Source of the DNA: an uncultured Pseudomonas sp.
Lineage (GTDB): Bacteria > Pseudomonadota > Gammaproteobacteria > Pseudomonadales > Pseudomonadaceae
DNA length: 8,980 bases
Reading direction: 5' to 3'
Assembly (NCBI GenBank): GCA_937863915.1
Contig: CALMID010000012.1
Location: 1-8,980 of the forward strand
Below the pieces are notes generated by a model, which ran no database searches, was not told where the DNA came from, and saw only the letters and a program-made list of their open reading frames with translations. Each line of letters begins with the position of its first letter. Positions within the stretch are counted from its first letter, which is position 1. Shown piece after piece: positions 6,983-8,980 of the stretch. A program made the translations under genes and the position numbers.

Positions 6983-7819
6983 ATGTCTATGCGCAGTAAA
7001 GCGTTGTGGTTGTCGTTGCTGCTGGCGCTGGCGAGTCTGCCGGTGCAGGCCGAGGAAGCCTGCGAGAAGCTGGTGGCCACCGGCAATCCGGAATATCCGC
7101 CCTACCTGTGGCGTGACCCGGCCAACCCCGGCCAACTGATCGGCGCCAATGCCGAGCTGCTGCAGCATATCGGCAAGGAGCTGGGGTTGAAGGTCGAGGT
7201 GATCCATACCGGCACCTGGGCCCAGGCTCAGGAAGAGGCCAGTAGCGGTCGCGTCGATCTGCTGGCCGGAGCCTTTCTCACGGTGCCGCGCCTGGGGGTG
7301 ATGGACTATATCCACCCGGCCTTTTACCAGACCCCCAGCGTGGTCTGGACGCAGCGCGGCAAGTCATTTCCTTACAGCGGCTGGGCCGATCTGGTCGGCA
7401 AGCAGGGCGCGACGCTGGTCAACAATAGCTTCGGTCAGGGCTTCGACCAGTTTGCCGCCCAGTCGCTGCAGGTCCAGCAACTGCCGAACCTGACCCAGGC
7501 CCTGCAGATGCTGCTGCTCGGGCGGGTCGATTATGTCCTGTATGAGCGTTATCCCAGCGTGGCGCTGGCCCGCCAGCTGGGTATGCAAGAGCAGCTGGAA
7601 AGTCTGGAACCACCGATTTCCAGCGAGGGGCTGTACCTGACCCTGTCGCACAACTCCGCCTGCAACGACGCGCGCCTGCGTGGCCAGCTGGCGCAGAAGA
7701 TGACCGAGTTGCTGAACACCGATCTCCCCGAAATCATCCTGCAGCGCAATATCGAGCGCTGGCAGGGACAACAGGTGGCTCCGGTTGAGCCGCCAGCTGC
7801 AGAGGAAAACCCGCTGTGA
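6983..7819 (+). CDS. Periplasmic substrate-binding protein, ABC transporter family 3 type
   Basis: A 278-residue secreted protein of the bacterial extracellular solute-binding family 3 (amino-acid-binding type). A signal peptide (MSMRSKALWLSLLLALASLPVQA, written in two parts: charged start 1-6, hydrophobic core 7-20, AxA-like cleavage VQA at 21-23) leads to the mature start EEACEK. Family features are VATGNPEYPPYLW (31-43), the GANAELLQHIGKELGLKVEV region (54-73), and GRVDLLAGAF (89-98), which resembles the conserved G..D...g. hinge motif. Cys27 and Cys227 are the only cysteines in the mature protein and could form a disulfide. No permease or ATPase follows; instead two lipoprotein genes overlap its end, so a sensing or envelope role is as likely as transport. 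The ligand is unknown. ATG 6989 is an alternative start with GGGA 6 nt before it; ATG 6983 has only AGG 11 nt upstream. Confidence 0.87.
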   Translation: MSMRSKALWLSLLLALASLPVQAEEACEKLVATGNPEYPPYLWRDPANPGQLIGANAELLQHIGKELGLKVEVIHTGTWAQAQEEASSGRVDLLAGAFLTVPRLGVMDYIHPAFYQTPSVVWTQRGKSFPYSGWADLVGKQGATLVNNSFGQGFDQFAAQSLQVQQLPNLTQALQMLLLGRVDYVLYERYPSVALARQLGMQEQLESLEPPISSEGLYLTLSHNSACNDARLRGQLAQKMTELLNTDLPEIILQRNIERWQGQQVAPVEPPAAEENPL

Positions 7820-8169
7820 TGCGCCACCTTCTTCTTCTCGGCCTGCTCGCTGCCTCGCTCAGCGGTTGTGCCAGCGACCCCGCGCCACTCGAACAGATGC
7901 GCCTGACCGAACAGACCCTGGCCCAGGCGCGTGCCGTCGGCGCCACGGCGGCGCTGGAGGAAATGCGTCTGGCCGAGGCCAAGTTCGCCCGGGCACAGAA
8001 GAACATGGGTGAGGCCGACTACAAGCGTGCCCGCCAGTTTGCCGAGCAGGCCGAGCTGGATGCACGTCTGGCCGAAGCCAAGGTGCTGACCGCCAAGAGC
8101 GAACAGGAACTGAAACAGATCAATCTGCGCATCAAGCGGGTGCGCCAACAACTGGGAACCTTGCCGTGA
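7819..8169 (+). CDS. Small outer-membrane lipoprotein with a DUF4398-type helical domain
   Basis: A 116-residue lipoprotein. The signal sequence MRHLLLLGLLAASLSGC ends in a lipobox (LSGC, lipidated Cys17), and Ala18 after it does not call for inner-membrane retention, so the outer membrane is expected. The mature part is almost wholly helical and rich in Ala, Glu, Gln, Arg and Leu, with a coiled-coil look, including AALEEMRLAEAKFARAQ and GEADYKRARQFAEQAELDARLAEAK, which fit my memory of DUF4398. Function is unknown. The start ATG shares its A with the TGA of the preceding gene (TGATG), implying translational coupling; an in-frame GTG three bases earlier (7816) is an equally readable start. 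The next gene overlaps in the same way and codes for a protein with a similar helical module. Confidence 0.85.
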   Translation: MRHLLLLGLLAASLSGCASDPAPLEQMRLTEQTLAQARAVGATAALEEMRLAEAKFARAQKNMGEADYKRARQFAEQAELDARLAEAKVLTAKSEQELKQINLRIKRVRQQLGTLP

Positions 8170-8966
8170 TGCGTTACGCCAACGCCCTTGTCCTGCTGCT
8201 GCCGGTGCTCCTGCAGGGCTGTGCGACCAAGCCGGACGACCGCCAGAGCCTGGAGCAGGCGCAACAGGCCTTCCTGGCGGTCAAGAGTGACAACGATGTA
8301 TTGCGCGTGGCGCCCAAGGACGTGATTCGTTCCGGCGAATCGCTGGCCCGTGCCGATCGCCTGTCCGGCTACTGGGGCAGTGATGCTGACATGCAGCACT
8401 ATGCCTACCTCAGTCAACGCTACAGCCAGATTGCCCGTGAGCACACCGATGCGGCGCTCAACGCCGAGCGCCTGCAACGCGAGCAGCTGGAACTGGAGCG
8501 CCTGCAGCTGACCCTGCGCGAGAGCAAGCTGCTCAGCGTCGCCGGCAGCGGCGATGACGAGCAGATGTTCGCCCTGGCGGCGGCCGAGACCGATCGCGGC
8601 CTGGTCATGACCCTGGGCGATGTGCTTTTCGACACCGGCCGCGCCGATCTCAAGGCCTCGGCCAACCGCACCGTACTCAAGCTCGTGCAGTTCCTGCAGA
8701 ACAACCCGCGGCGGGTGGTGCGCATCGAGGGCTACACCGACACCAAGGGCGAAGCGGCGTTCAACCTGCAGCTGTCCAAGGATCGTGCCCAGTCGGTGGC
8801 CGATGTGCTCATCGATCTGGGTATCGATCCGCAGCGCATCAGCGTGCGTGGCTTCGGCGAGGCTTATCCGCTGGCGGAAAACGCCTCCAGTCGTGGCCGG
8901 GCCCAGAATCGCCGGGTCGAGATCGTGTTCTCCGACGCCAACGGCAAGCTGGGTATGGAGCGCTGA
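8169..8966 (+). CDS. OmpA-family lipoprotein with N-terminal DUF4398-like region
   Basis: A 265-residue lipoprotein that should tie the outer membrane to peptidoglycan. The signal sequence ends in a lipobox (LLQGC, Cys18, followed by Ala). Residues about 25-120 are helical with a long Glu/Arg/Gln/Leu coiled-coil stretch (98-120) and resemble the domain of the preceding protein (DADMQHYAYLSQRYSQIAREHTDAA). The OmpA C-terminal domain covers about 145-258: LFDTGRADLK, GYTDTKG (188-194), LSKDRAQSV (202-210) and NRRVEIVF (247-254). Asp191 and Arg206 are 15 residues apart, as are the diaminopimelate-binding Asp241 and Arg256 of E. coli OmpA, so peptidoglycan binding should be intact. The ATG overlaps the previous stop (TGATG); a GTG at 8166 is the alternative. 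No beta-barrel is present. Only 14 bases follow the stop, so a further operon gene cannot be excluded. Confidence 0.9.
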   Translation: MRYANALVLLLPVLLQGCATKPDDRQSLEQAQQAFLAVKSDNDVLRVAPKDVIRSGESLARADRLSGYWGSDADMQHYAYLSQRYSQIAREHTDAALNAERLQREQLELERLQLTLRESKLLSVAGSGDDEQMFALAAAETDRGLVMTLGDVLFDTGRADLKASANRTVLKLVQFLQNNPRRVVRIEGYTDTKGEAAFNLQLSKDRAQSVADVLIDLGIDPQRISVRGFGEAYPLAENASSRGRAQNRRVEIVFSDANGKLGMER

Positions 8967-8980
8967 TCACGTACGGCGAA

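Overview
The window looks like a chromosomal stretch from a Pseudomonas-type gammaproteobacterium. The base composition is GC-rich, codon third positions are mostly G or C, and the gene content is typical of that group. From memory, neighbours coding for a class II DAHP synthase, an enoyl-CoA hydratase/isomerase and a DeaD-type helicase also occur together around PA2840-PA2843 of P. aeruginosa; I could not check this. I see no prophage, transposase, CRISPR array, tRNA or rRNA. The only mobile-looking item is a short non-coding repeat element.

Left part (1-2738): the N-terminal two thirds of a class II DAHP synthase (minus strand, runs off the left edge) lies downstream of a short-chain dehydrogenase (minus). 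Diverging from the dehydrogenase is a class I SAM-fold protein related to spermidine synthase (plus). The 168-bp divergent gap holds three back-to-back inverted repeats.

Middle (2735-5947): a 231-bp MITE-like element with imperfect 18-bp terminal inverted repeats sits between the convergent spermidine-synthase-like gene and a crotonase-family enoyl-CoA hydratase (minus). A 378-bp divergent gap separates the hydratase from a complete DEAD-box RNA helicase (DeaD/CsdA type, plus). That gap carries a credible hydratase promoter and a roughly 200-nt helicase leader with three hairpins. A strong hairpin usable on both strands ends the helicase gene and the convergent lipase gene.

Right part (5949-8966): a membrane-anchored or exported alpha/beta hydrolase (minus) diverges from a tight three-gene plus-strand operon. 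The operon codes for a periplasmic family 3 solute-binding protein without permease or ATPase, a small DUF4398-type outer-membrane lipoprotein, and a lipoprotein joining a related helical module to an OmpA peptidoglycan-binding domain. The last two junctions are TGATG overlaps, so the three products are probably made together and may form one envelope-associated unit.

Most genes are ordinary housekeeping or envelope functions. The items most worth a second look are the MITE-like element, the solute-binding/lipoprotein/OmpA operon and the helicase leader.
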